From Agrostemma githago (Eukaryota; Streptophyta; Magnoliopsida; Caryophyllales; Caryophyllaceae), in contig OY288247.1 in the NCBI GenBank assembly GCA_958450325.1, positions 14,126,429 to 14,190,428 on the forward strand: a stretch of 64,000 nucleotides of DNA, read 5' to 3'. The notes under the pieces were generated by a model. The model had not been told where the DNA came from. It did not search any database and worked only from the letters and a program-made list of their open reading frames with translations. Both the position numbers and the translations under genes were made by a program. Each line of letters starts with the position of its first letter. The stretch's first letter is position 1. Positions 10,446 through 20,049 of this stretch are shown in pieces.

Positions 10446-11050
10446 CGTGGCGGCCAAATACGCATTTAAATATCTTACTATATATATCATCCCATACGAG
10501 TATACGAGTATTTATATGAATACGAATACGCTGTATTTATATTATACGAGTATAATTATATAATTATTCATATACAATATAAAATTTATGATAGATTATT
10601 ATTAATTTAACATCCTATTTAACCTCTTATAATTCTTTAATCACCATACATATATACGTTTTTAACTTAATCCATTTTATGTAACATTTACGTCATTTAT
10701 TTACTTTTATTATTCATGTAACATATACTCCAACATTTACGTTAAAGCATCACTGTTAATTTTAATATTCAAATTTCACATTATTAGAAATATTAAATAT
10801 ATTTAAAAAAATATAAGATTATAATATTAATATTTTGTTGGATAAATATTTAACATTAAATATAAATATTTTGAAGGTCGTAAAAAATAATATTTTGTAG
10901 CATCGATATATTATTTACCACACATAATATTCTCACTTAATACTCTTACTCTATATATATATACACACATACGAAATACAGAGATTATAAAAGATGCTAT
11001 CTATACTATATACGAAATATATAAAAGATGCCATTTATAAATTATAATCT
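10446..11050. other. AT-rich sequence without genes
   Basis: Strongly AT-rich, with ATACGAGTAT-type short repeats near 10490-10560. No gene, RNA or element boundary is recognised; it may be the body of the Helitron-like element starting at 10364. Confidence 0.4.
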
Positions 11051-11270
11051 ACGCAAGATAATTCATAAAAGATACTATTCAGGTTGATTGTAGAAATATT
11101 GTATATTCTGTATAGATTTATAAGCATAAAAATAATAAAGATTATATATTTTGTTCAAATACGCAAGATAATTCATAAAAGATACAATTCAGGTTGATTG
11201 TAGAAATATTGTATATTCTGTATAGATTTATAAGCATAAAAATAATAAAGATTATATATTTTGTTCAAAT
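11051..11270. repeat. Tandem duplication, 110-bp unit, two copies
   Basis: Units 11051-11160 and 11161-11270 both run from ACGCAAGATAATTCATAAAA to TTATATATTTTGTTCAAAT. I see only one difference (GATACTATTC against GATACAATTC), so the duplication is recent or recently homogenised. It lies just upstream of the (TA)n tract at 11320. Confidence 0.95.
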
Positions 11271-11318
11271 AAATAAAATATAAACTACATTTCCAAGGTA
11301 AAGATTTTTTTTCATAAT

Positions 11319-11319
<1 letters not shown>

Positions 11320-11363
<44 letters not shown>
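11320..11363. repeat. (TA)n microsatellite at left edge of element E1
   Basis: An uninterrupted AT dinucleotide run that abuts the terminus AGAGTGAGGATCCGGTGAGT of the gene-capturing element described next. Confidence 0.95.
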
Positions 11364-11366
<3 letters not shown>

Positions 11367-11570
11367 TGAGGATCCGGTGAGTCTCTCATCTTAAATGAGT
11401 CCGTCCCGCGATCTTAGACCATTGGATCTAAGAGATCCAAGGGCTGTCATTCAACCACGTCCCCAACTAATTTGATGGATTAAAAATTATTCATATAGGT
11501 TTCACCCTGCATATTTCAATTTTACGATTAGCTAATCAATTAACTAATTGATGAATGTATTCAATTAATT

Positions 11571-11749
11571 GAGCAGATCTTCGAGTACAATGGAAGTGCA
11601 GTTGTCGCAATGGTAGGCAAGAATTGCTTCGCCATTGCTAGCGATCGACGTCTCGGCGTTCAACTTCAAACCGTCGCTACTGATTTTCAGCGAATTTTCC
11701 AGATTAGCGATCGTCTCTTCATCGGTCTCGCCACCGATGTTCAAACTCT
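11571..11749 (+). pseudogene. Captured exon 1 of proteasome subunit beta type-3
   Basis: The + strand reads ATC TTC GAG TAC and onward as IFEYNGSAVVAMVGKNCFAI, then ASDRRLGVQLQT, then DFQRIFQISDRLFIGLATDV and QTL, up to a GT donor at 11750-11751. This is the N terminus of the 20S proteasome beta-3 subunit (PBC1 in Arabidopsis), which is highly conserved. The start codon is replaced (GAGCAG where ATG and the second codon are expected). Intron-like sequence follows to about 11930, so genomic DNA, not cDNA, was captured. The reading frame itself is unbroken across the exon. The beta-3 subunit is structural and not one of the three catalytic beta subunits. The fragment lies inside element E1. Confidence 0.9.
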
Positions 11750-11959
11750 GTAATTTCTCACACTTTCACTTTCCTTCTCCCTCGTTAATTTCAATGCTTG
11801 TGAATTTGTACGGGGTTATTGAGTGAGACGGTATTGCGATATATAAGGTTGTGTGGTCTTGTGATGAATTGTGCTTGAGCTAAGATTTGAAGCTAGGGTT
11901 TTCAAATATACATACTAGGTGAAAGAAAATCGATCATTAGAGTGATCGGTAACAGTGAC

Positions 11960-12610
11960 CTCGTACCAAACTTACATAATGTTTCGAATGGTTTTTGTAA
12001 AGTAACAATGTTACAGTAACTCTGTTACGGTAAACTGTAACAGTGTTGAAGTGTTACAGTAACAATATTATTGTAACTTACTGTAAAATACGGTAAACTG
12101 TAACAGTGTTGAAGTGTTACAGTAACAATATTATTATAACTTACTGTAAATTGTAACAGTGTTGAAGTGTTACAGTAACAATATTACTATAACCTGTAAC
12201 TGTGTTACGGTAACAATTTTAATGTAATAGTGTTACGGTAAAAATATTACTGTAACAGTGTTAGGGTAGCAATGATAAATGAACAGTGTTACTGTTAATC
12301 TCATGTTGATGTTACTACTTTGTAGTGTCAATTGATAAATGAATTTGACATTATCACTGTGACAGTGTCACAGTAAGATATTTATAACTCTTTAATTTCA
12401 TATTACTGTGACATTATTACTGTGACATTATTATTGTAATTCCTTATTACTGTGACAGTATCACAGTAAGATATTTGTGTTACTGTAATAGTGTTCTGTT
12501 ACTGTAACAGTATTACTCTGACATTATTATTGTAATTCCTTATTACTGTGACAGTGTCACGGTAAGATATTTGTGTTACTGTAATAGTGTTCTGTTACTG
12601 TAACAATAAG
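11960..12610. repeat. GTNAC-type tandem repeats of element E1
   Basis: Dense GTTAC, GTAAC, GTGAC and GTCAC pentamers. Three near-identical copies of a unit of about 60 bases (ACTGTAACAGTGTTGAAGTG then TTACAGTAACAATATTA) occur near 12029-12185. A second unit (TATTACTGTGACAGT then ATCACAGTAAGATATTTGTG) recurs near 12440 and 12540. Because GTTAC and GTAAC are reverse complements, the block can pair with itself at many registers. Confidence 0.9.
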
Positions 12611-12725
12611 ATTATATACGATGAAGATGACGCTGAGATTGAATCTCAGCCATTCATGTGATTTGCTCATGTGGTTGTGATTTGCGGGACGGACTCATTT
12701 AAAGAAGACCAACTCACCGGATGCA

Positions 12726-12730
<5 letters not shown>

Positions 12731-12809
<79 letters not shown>
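12731..12809. repeat. (TA)n microsatellite at right edge of element E1
   Basis: About 79 bases of uninterrupted TA dinucleotides directly after ATGCAATTTC. Confidence 0.95.
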
Positions 12810-12812
<3 letters not shown>

Positions 12813-13963
12813 AGGCTTTTTTCGAGCGATCTCATTGGTCCGTTTCATCACACTTCAAATTAGAAAAGTATCATAAATAAGAAAAAAAATCAATTAGAGA
12901 ATCTTTTAATTATTATAATATATATTTAATTTATTATATTTATGTCATGTTTTAAAATTCTTAGGGAAAAACCTTTAGAGTTCATTTTTTAAAAACATTA
13001 TCGTAAAATAAATTATAAAAATGAAATAATTAGATTCGTGATAAAAAATGCTTTCATTAGAGTATAAATTTCATATTTGTTTTACATTATGTGATTAATT
13101 ATTAGATTGATTGATTTACCATACTTATTTAGATTGATTATTGACTTACCATTTATATTAGGCTTAATTGTAGCATATTAGGGATATCCTATTGATCTTA
13201 TTCACACCAACATATCCTTCACACCATTTTAAAAATATGAATTTCTCTTAATTCACTCTTAAGTTTATTGATTATGGTATATAAAGATACGTAGTTTATA
13301 TGTAATATTAATATACAATATAATTAAATATTAAATATAATCGTATGCAATTTCCAATACACTAACCTTCCACCTATATATAGAACTACACATCAACCAT
13401 TTTAATGATCACCTGCAACCATTTCAAATGACACTCCAAACCTCTTCAATGAAATTATCAACGGTTAGTAAACTTGAGAATCAGAGTATGTAACACTCGA
13501 CCTATATTATGACCCGACCCATAACCTGATTATCCCTCCGACCCGTTTGACATGTCTACTCACAAGTAAGAAATACATATGTATCATCATTTCGTCATAA
13601 AACATGTAAATAGCGATTTGGGCGAAATTTGTACTCTAAAAATATTGTGGACATAATTTTTAAAAATATATCATAAAAAAAGTAATATTAGAAAAGTGTG
13701 TATAAGGCATATAGTATTTGTTGATTTATTCTAACAAAAATGAAAATTTGACGAGTAACATTATAAGGAGTGAAACTAAAAAAGAAAAAAAAAATCTCAA
13801 CGAGGGAAAGCATTCCGACTAATACATCCCCATCTTTCTGCGATTTTTATATAAATTTATCATCATAACATTTTTATAATAATCTATATATATATAGTCT
13901 ATATATATAAATTTATAATAATCTAGATATATAAATTTATAATAATCTATATATATATATATA
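12810..13963. other. AT-rich sequence without genes
   Basis: Nothing recognisable as coding. Short TA-rich repeats around 13880-13963 (AATTTATAATAATCTATATA, repeated) lead into the left edge of element E2. Confidence 0.4.
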
Positions 13964-14860
13964 AATTGCATCATGTGAGTCCTCACATCTTAAATGAGTC
14001 CGTCCCGCAAATCAGGACCGTTCGATTTGATCAGATCAACGATCTGAAAAGCACGCGGAGTACCTGTGCACATATGAGCAGTGTCACAGTAATAATGTCA
14101 CAGTAATATGAAATCAAAGAATGTCACAGTAATATGGAATTACAGTAGCAGTGTCACAATAATGATGTCACAGTAGCAGTGTCACAAGTAATATGAAATC
14201 AATGAATGTCACATCAATAAGGAATTACAGTAGCAGTGTCACAGTAACAGTAGCAGTGTTACAGTAACAGAAATATCACAGTAACAGTAGCAGTGTCACA
14301 GTAATAATGTCACAGTAATATCAAATCAAAGAATGTCACAGTAATAAGGAATTACAGTAGCAGTGTCACAGTAATAATGTCACAGTAGCAGTGTCACAGT
14401 AATAATGTCACAGTAGCAGTGTCACAATAATAATGTCACAGTAATATGAAATCAAAGAATGTCACAGTAATATGGAATTACAGTAGCAGTGTCACAGTAA
14501 TAATGTCACAGTAGCAGTGTCACAGTAATATGAAATCAATGAATGTCACATCAATAAGGAATTACAGTAGCAGTGTCACAGTAACTGTAGCAGTGTTACA
14601 GTAACAGAAATATCTTGCTGTGACACTGTCACACAGTAACAGTAGCAGTGTTGGGGACGTGGTTGAATTTTTTTCTAATAGTATAATGAATGAGAGTCAA
14701 GGTGGTAGAAGACTAGGAAGGGAGAAACGTATATGAATATTTTTTAATCCATCAAATTAGTTGGGGACGTGGTTGAATGACAGCCCTTGGATCTCTTAGA
14801 TCCAATGGTCTAAGATCGCGGGACGAACTCATTTAAGATGAGAGACTCACCGGATCCTCA

Positions 14861-14863
<3 letters not shown>
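13964..14863 (-). mobile_element. (TA)n-flanked, GTNAC-rich element E2 (opposite orientation to E1)
   Basis: Left end AATTGCATCATGTGAGTCCT then AAATGAGTCCGTCCCGC; right end, read on the minus strand, GAGTGAGGATCCGGTGAGTC then CATCTTAAATGAGTTCGTCC, almost identical to the left end of E1 for about 130 bases (through TTGGATCTAAGAGATCC and CAACCACGTCCCCAAC). The interior (14075-14655) is a tandem array of CAGTAATAATGT and CACAGTAGCAGTGT units, with GAAATCAAAGAATGTCAC recurring. No captured gene is visible. Flanked by TA runs on both sides. Confidence 0.8.
14075..14655. repeat. GTCAC/GTAAC tandem array of element E2
   Basis: The array alternates CAGTGTCACAGTAATAATGT, CACAGTAATATGAAATCAAA, GAATGTCACAGTAATATGGA and ATTACAGTAGCAGTGTCAC, with this higher-order order repeated several times. 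It matches the reverse complement of the GTGAC part of the E1 array (12343-12560). Confidence 0.9.

Positions 14864-14898
<35 letters not shown>
14864..14898. repeat. (TA)n microsatellite between E2 and a Helitron-like end
   Basis: A pure TA run. On its left is the terminus of E2; on its right is TTGAGTGCATCCACTGCTAACATGGCA, the second copy of the Helitron-like 5' signature. Confidence 0.95.
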
Positions 14899-14900
<2 letters not shown>

Positions 14901-15040
14901 AGTGCATCCACTGCTAACATGGCAGCGTGGATGCACTCCTTCGCTTACGTGGCATAATAATATTCATTCTAAACTTGATGATTATTCTACCTACATAAAA
15001 ATAAAAATTGTCACACTACCTCACTTTCAAGTCAATTAGA
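14899..15040 (+). mobile_element. Helitron-like 5' region, copy 2
   Basis: GTGCATCCACTGCTAACATGGCAGCGTGGATGCAC repeats the string seen at 10390-10425, including the stem TGCATCCAC/GTGGATGCA, and is followed by TTACGTGGCATAATAA. I infer the 5' part of a small Helitron whose middle is at 19621-20049 and whose 3' end is at 24041-24167; removing the later insertions would leave roughly 0.7 kb. Confidence 0.45.
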
Positions 15041-18000
15041 TGTCACACCATCTGAGTCCAATCAGAGTCTTTAGTCTCACTCGGGGCCTGTCCTCCACTC
15101 GAGCAGTCAATCACGTTTCCCCTAAGGAGTACCCTACGTCCATCCTACACTGGCATCTTTCGAGTCGTAGCTATGCTACGAATACTCGAGTTACCTAGGG
15201 TTTAGGTCACCACGGTTGGTCCGAGCATGCGACACGCTCAAACATAGTCGCCCCATTTTCGGACTCACCCTTCTGCAGCTCAAGTCCCATGGTCGAGTCA
15301 AAGCCAGGGTCGTTACCTCGTCTAGATCAACGTTCGAATATCCCGATCCGAGAGTCTTAGTCATTCACGTCGCCCCGGGCCGTGTTTAGTTCGACTCCTT
15401 CTCTTGCACCTGCGCAAAACCGAGCTTAGGCGAGTTCTAACACCCGTCGCTTCTTCCTATCAGGGACCCAATGAAAGAGACACTACCTAACCACGAGAAA
15501 GCCCGCGCCTTCGAGAAAGGGGATATCCAGGGAAGCATGCTTATGCTATCTTGCTCCATTAACAATATCTTCTCGAAAATCAATACCGCCCTAGATAACC
15601 TAGGTTCCAGGGTAGCTATCTTCGAAGAGGATCTTGCAAGAACCCAATCCCGTCTAACACAACTAGAACGGGTAAGGCAGCCAATCATCCAACCGGGCCA
15701 TTTAAAAGGTGAGGACTCTTATGAAACCATCCGATACCCCCAAGATGGCAAGACCGAGAGAGGTAATCCACAAGTCACCTCTCCGAAAGTCAAGAACCAG
15801 TCAAAAGTAAGGACATTTACCCACTTGGATATGTCCTACACCGTCGCTTTCCAAAAGTTGGTTTCGAAAGGGCTAATACTACCCATAGGCCCAACAGCCG
15901 ACGTACCTTTGGAAAAACGCTCCAAAGCATGGAACGCCGAGCATTATTGCAAATTCCACAAAGGGAGGGGACACGATACAGAGCAGTGCTGGAAATTGAA
16001 AAACCTCATCCAAGATTCCCTCGATGCCGGGAGGACACCCGTCATGGAAACATTGTCACTTGCAAGGCCCCTCATGGACTATACAGGGCCCAACGACCAA
16101 AGCATCTAATCTACCTCCCATATATCCAAGAGTCCGGATTTGATTTGAGTCCTAGTCTGAGTCTGAGTCTAGGATGTACTATTTCTTTCAATTTCAAAGT
16201 CAAAATCAGAGTCATTTGTATTCCGTCCTCTTTTCAAAAATTCAATAAAATCAGCTTTCAATATTCTATCTCCACTATATGCTTTCCCTATGTATTTCCT
16301 AGAACATGATGAACAACATTATACACTGTGAGCACATGCACGTAACTATTATAGGCACATCTATAATGACTGCAGGGAACCGAGACCCGTGTTTTCCCTT
16401 ACCTGATCCATGTCTGACATAGAAAGCCACATAACTACCCTTAGCAGGAGCGGTATCAAATCCTATGACAAATCTAGGTAGTCTCCTAGTTTGGGTTCAA
16501 GACGGGAGGCAAGCTCATCTCCCACAATAAACACCCATCCAATACGATCGACCAATCCCTACCTTAGGTGTTAGTCTGACCAACAGAACAAAGAGAAAAA
16601 AAAGTTGGACAAAAAAAAATCAAAAGTCCAACAGAAAAAAAAAGCAAAAGGCCAAAAGAAAAAAGCAGGCCATCATAAAAAAAAAAGTCATCCATGACCA
16701 AGGTTAAACGGTCAAGTCAAGTGAAGAATCCCAAGACCGGGGCTAAGAGGTCAACCAAAAAATATTCAAAAACCCATGACCGTAGTGAAAACGGTCAATT
16801 CAAAATTATCAATACTCATACCATCAAAAAAAGGGAGAAACAATCTAGTTGGTCAGCTAACACCAGATCTAGCCTTCCCACGTTACAACCCTCAAGACCT
16901 TCTCGAGACCTAGGCTAGAGACAGCCCAGAATTTTGAGGATTCAAGCTCCATAGGATACCCTAACCATTAGGGCCAGACATGGAAATCAAATCCAGCGCA
17001 TTATCAAACCTACCCCGATTGAAGTTCGAGTCATTTTTACTCAACTTCCCCTTTCCTACCACATTACGGTACCTACCCTTGAAGCCTTAGCTCCACAAAA
17101 TCGAGCTCCAGATGTCAAAACATCAAAGCCACTTACAACCTAGCTCCACATTTCCAAAAACATCCAAACCAGTTACCAGCCCCAAACACGGGAACTCAAC
17201 TTGCAGTCGGCATAGAACATGCCGAAATAGTTCATACCACCTCTGGGGGCTACCCCGGAGAACGCTCACAGTCACAGGATCAACATCCTAACTGTTCTAG
17301 CCCTTTGATCAAGACATCATTGGGAATGCACCTAGCCTACACAATCGCTATGGCTAGTTACACACAAAGCCCTAATAAACTAGGCACCATGATATTCAAC
17401 ACTGAACTACGGTTTGGTTTGATTTCACTACACGTGAATATGTAGGCAACCTTTCAACAGAGGCACAACCTCCCACATTGACACATTCAAAAAACGCCAT
17501 CATTCTGGTCATGGCACTTTCATGTTCTTAACAGTTAGCTTTGTCATTCTGGGGGCTTCTCCTAGGCAGAAGTTCTCCATCCATTCACATAATCCAAATA
17601 CTTTCAAAATCTAGCCTCTTTCTATAGTGTGTCCTAGTACTCGGCTCAGTCGAAGACGAGAATCAGTCAGGACTTGAAGTAACACCTACTTTGGGAATAT
17701 ACCCCAAAACCAAGAATTCAAAAGAGCACTAGTCTACAGTACTGCTACTGCTAAGTCCTGTCATGTAGGAACAGTTTCATTACAAACTACTACATATCTA
17801 TCCCATTTTGATGTTCGACCGTGTTGTCGCTCGCTTAGGCTACAAAATAGCGCAACTTAAGAGTCTTGTCTTAGTTTGCCCACCCCCCTACCGAGTCACG
17901 ATCCAACTCTTAGAGAGTCCAAGTCGTGTCTGTCAACTCGTTCTGTCACGTCCAGAGTCGAGTCTGCCGGTAGGCCTCTCTCTTCAAATTCTCATTTTAA

Positions 18001-18334
18001 GATTTGCAAAACTTAGCCATTTAAGAAAATCCTTTTCGGCAAGGTCAAATTTCAGTCTATTTAAACTGCAAATTTCTTTTCTACCCCTTTCAATTTTGAA
18101 AACTTCTCTCCTAGCACGTGAGTTGCTTTCAGGATTTCGATTTCAAAATAAAGCAAAAATTATTTTCCCCAGCGCAAGTCAGTCTATAGATGCTAACTGC
18201 ATTTCCTGTATGCTATCTGCTATATTTGCTATTTCTGCCTATATATCTAACATTTCAGGTACCAGCTGGTGCTTCCCAAAGGAACATCAAGTTTTTAGTT
18301 CCTCAGCGTGATTCGGTGTTTCGCCTAAATGTTA
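15041..18334 (+). mobile_element. Tat/Ogre-like Ty3/gypsy internal region (decayed)
   Basis: The only clear coding domain is the gag fragment at 15471-16109. Upstream (15041-15470) is moderately GC-rich leader-like sequence rich in CTCGAGT/ACTCGAG strings. Downstream (16110-18334) has no protease, reverse transcriptase or integrase that I can read; 16590-16690 is A-rich, and the short ORFs at 16694 and 17808 show no domain. The piece then joins a partial LTR at about 18335. It looks like an internally deleted or gag-only derivative. The left boundary is approximate. Confidence 0.55.
15471..16109 (+). CDS. Gag-like fragment of a Tat/Ogre-type gypsy element
   Basis: The 212-codon ORF starts MKETLPNHEKARAFEKGD. 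Its C-terminal half contains TFTHLDMSYTVAFQKLV, LILPIGPTADVPL and then HYCKFHKGRGHDTEQCWKLK, the characteristic string of Tat-lineage Gag, a degenerate zinc-knuckle-like Cys/His region that ends in KNLIQDSLDAG. A coiled-coil-like segment (INTALDNLGSRVAIFEEDL) lies near residues 38-60. The reading frame is open, but the capsid region upstream is much shorter than in full-length Gag, and no pol follows. It is probably a relic, although the frame has not yet been broken. Confidence 0.7.
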   Translation: MKETLPNHEKARAFEKGDIQGSMLMLSCSINNIFSKINTALDNLGSRVAIFEEDLARTQSRLTQLERVRQPIIQPGHLKGEDSYETIRYPQDGKTERGNPQVTSPKVKNQSKVRTFTHLDMSYTVAFQKLVSKGLILPIGPTADVPLEKRSKAWNAEHYCKFHKGRGHDTEQCWKLKNLIQDSLDAGRTPVMETLSLARPLMDYTGPNDQSI

Positions 18335-19620
18335 CATACGAATGTCGGATCTAAAGGAATCAATCAAACAAACCATTTTCAAAAACTATTCTCGTTGATC
18401 CCGAAATAATTGTCACATAGTCCTAAAAAGACTAATACGACATTATAACGCGGAGGGATTTATTTCAATTCAAAGCAATTCCTAAAACATCGTCTTTTTT
18501 CTAGAAATCGCTCTAAATATTGGATATCGATTTCGTAGTCGAATATCAAATATTGACGAGTTTTGAAAATCTTAAGTCGGGTATAAATTGTGCCATATTT
18601 TTACACGACTTAGCGAAATTATCAGTTTTCAAAAATTAAAAGCAACTTTGAAAATTGCGAATCGGGTCACCACTCGAACAGGGGGCACTCGATCGAGTGC
18701 CATAACCACTCGATCGAGTGACACCCCAAAATCAGGTCAGAAAGCTTTTTTTGAGGACCACTCGATCGAGTCCCTCCATGACTCATAGAGTGGCATCTCA
18801 AAACCCGAACAGAAGGATTTTCCCGAGGTCCACTCGGTCGAGTCCATCCATGACTCGATCGAGTGGCCTTTGTCACGACAAATCCGTGAGCCTTCGACAT
18901 ATTTCGAGCTTCGATAAATCTTTTTAACGACTTTGGTCAACTCGTGTAAAGTCTATCACGCGTCCTAATCTTTTCAAAATCTTGCATCATGTCATTTATG
19001 CCATTCTAACCCTTTTACAAACCGTTATATCGTTACTAACCCGTTTGTTTCTATTTTGGCATCTCTTTTGTTTTATTGTACTAATGAACATCGCATGCTA
19101 AAACAACTTTGACATTAGTTTAGATGCATTAAACGACGTAGTCAAACATAATTCACATGTTTAGCCAAAACACTGTTTGCATAACATTCAACCGTCAAAC
19201 TAACGCGCGTACACAAAAAAAACGATATCTTAGTAAAGGCCGCTAAGTGCGGGCGGGGTTGGGTGTTCTTTGTGAACTTCCCAACACGTATCCTCACCCC
19301 TTACTCAGAACCGTGGTTTCCGGATGTCCGAAACCATTGGCATACGAGAGTCATTCAATACCCGATTTTCGATAATGTCGGAATCGGTATCGCAATGCAA
19401 AGGGACGAACCCAATAAACTCTGAAATCGGAATGGGCCGTACTTTGTGCACGGTCCACTACGACATAGAGTGGGTTCGAACGGGCCCGAACTCCCACAAA
19501 GTTCGGTGGCGACTCCAACTTCGATTTAAATTTCAACTCGAGATCCATCTCACAAGAGATTCATTCGCCTCCCCAAACCCGTGCGTGGCCGCGTCGGGGT
19601 GGACCTATGTCATGTCCACA
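18335..19620 (+). mobile_element. Partial LTR, family X (Tat/Ogre-like), copy X1
   Basis: From GTCGGATCTAAAGG onward this matches LTR copies X2 (26350-30307) and X3 (39497-42343). Shared landmarks are the cluster of ACTCGATCGAGT palindromes (18688-18870), AAGTGCGGGCGGGGTTGGGT near 19247, the CCCTTACTCAGAAC string, and the terminus GGACCTATGTCATGTCCACA at 19620. The first kilobase of the LTR is missing. It is followed directly by TCATT and Helitron-like sequence. Confidence 0.75.
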
Positions 19621-20049
19621 TCATTGAAATTTTAATTTTTAATCAAATCGTTAGTTAAAAATTATAAAATATTATTATTAGGTTGGTAAAAAAAATATTC
19701 ATTAAAATATTACTAATAAGATACGAAGTATTAAATAAGATTGCTCGATTACCTTTATTATGATTGAAATTTTAATTTTTTTTGGCAAATAAAAATGTAA
19801 ATAAGATTAAAAATGTGAAAATCTAATAGGTCATAAATTATATATTTTTAAATAATCACTAATATAAAATTCTAGAAATATCATGCATTATTGCATGGGA
19901 TCGATTAAAAATCTGAAACTATCAATTAGATACGTATGAGTATTTATAAAATATTATGGAGTAAAGTGATGTATTTTGTAAGTATTGATTTCGTGAGATA
20001 AAAGAACTTTTATTTAACTATCATGGAAAAATATAATCAACACAATTAT
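19621..20049 (+). mobile_element. Helitron-like internal segment
   Basis: AT-rich. It contains CATGCATTATTGCATG (near 19882-19897) followed by GATCGATTAAAAATCTGAAAC and CAATTAGATACGTATGAGTA; the same order recurs just before the Helitron 3' end (24043-24110). It ends at ATTAT (20045-20049), the left copy of the target duplication of the next insertion. Confidence 0.45.

Larger units (their letters stand above)
11364..12730 (+). mobile_element. (TA)n-flanked, GTNAC-rich element E1 with captured proteasome exon
   Basis: Starts GAGTGAGGATCCGGTGAGTC directly after a (TA)n run and ends directly before another. Inverted termini are recognisable: GATCCGGTGAGTCTCTCATC then AAATGAGTCCGTCCCGC on the left, and on the reverse strand of the right end GCATCCGGTGAGTTGGTC then AAATGAGTCCGTCCCGC. 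The interior has two parts: a fragment of the proteasome beta-3 gene (11571 onward) and a block of GTTAC/GTAAC/GTGAC repeats (about 11960-12610). E2 (13964-14863) is a related copy in opposite orientation, and E3 (54341-57026) a distant one. Rice 'micron' elements are also microsatellite-flanked, but I cannot assign this family. No transposase is present. Confidence 0.8.

Noticed and set aside
11635..11826. 63-codon ORF over the proteasome fragment
   Set aside because: A shadow in another frame; the conserved beta-3 frame is the one starting at IFEYNG.
14075..14655. CRISPR-like repeat-spacer array
   Set aside because: Repeats are degenerate, adjacent and eukaryotic; there are no unique spacers or cas genes.
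15437..15688. Minus-strand 83-codon ORF
   Set aside because: Antisense to the gag fragment, no domain.
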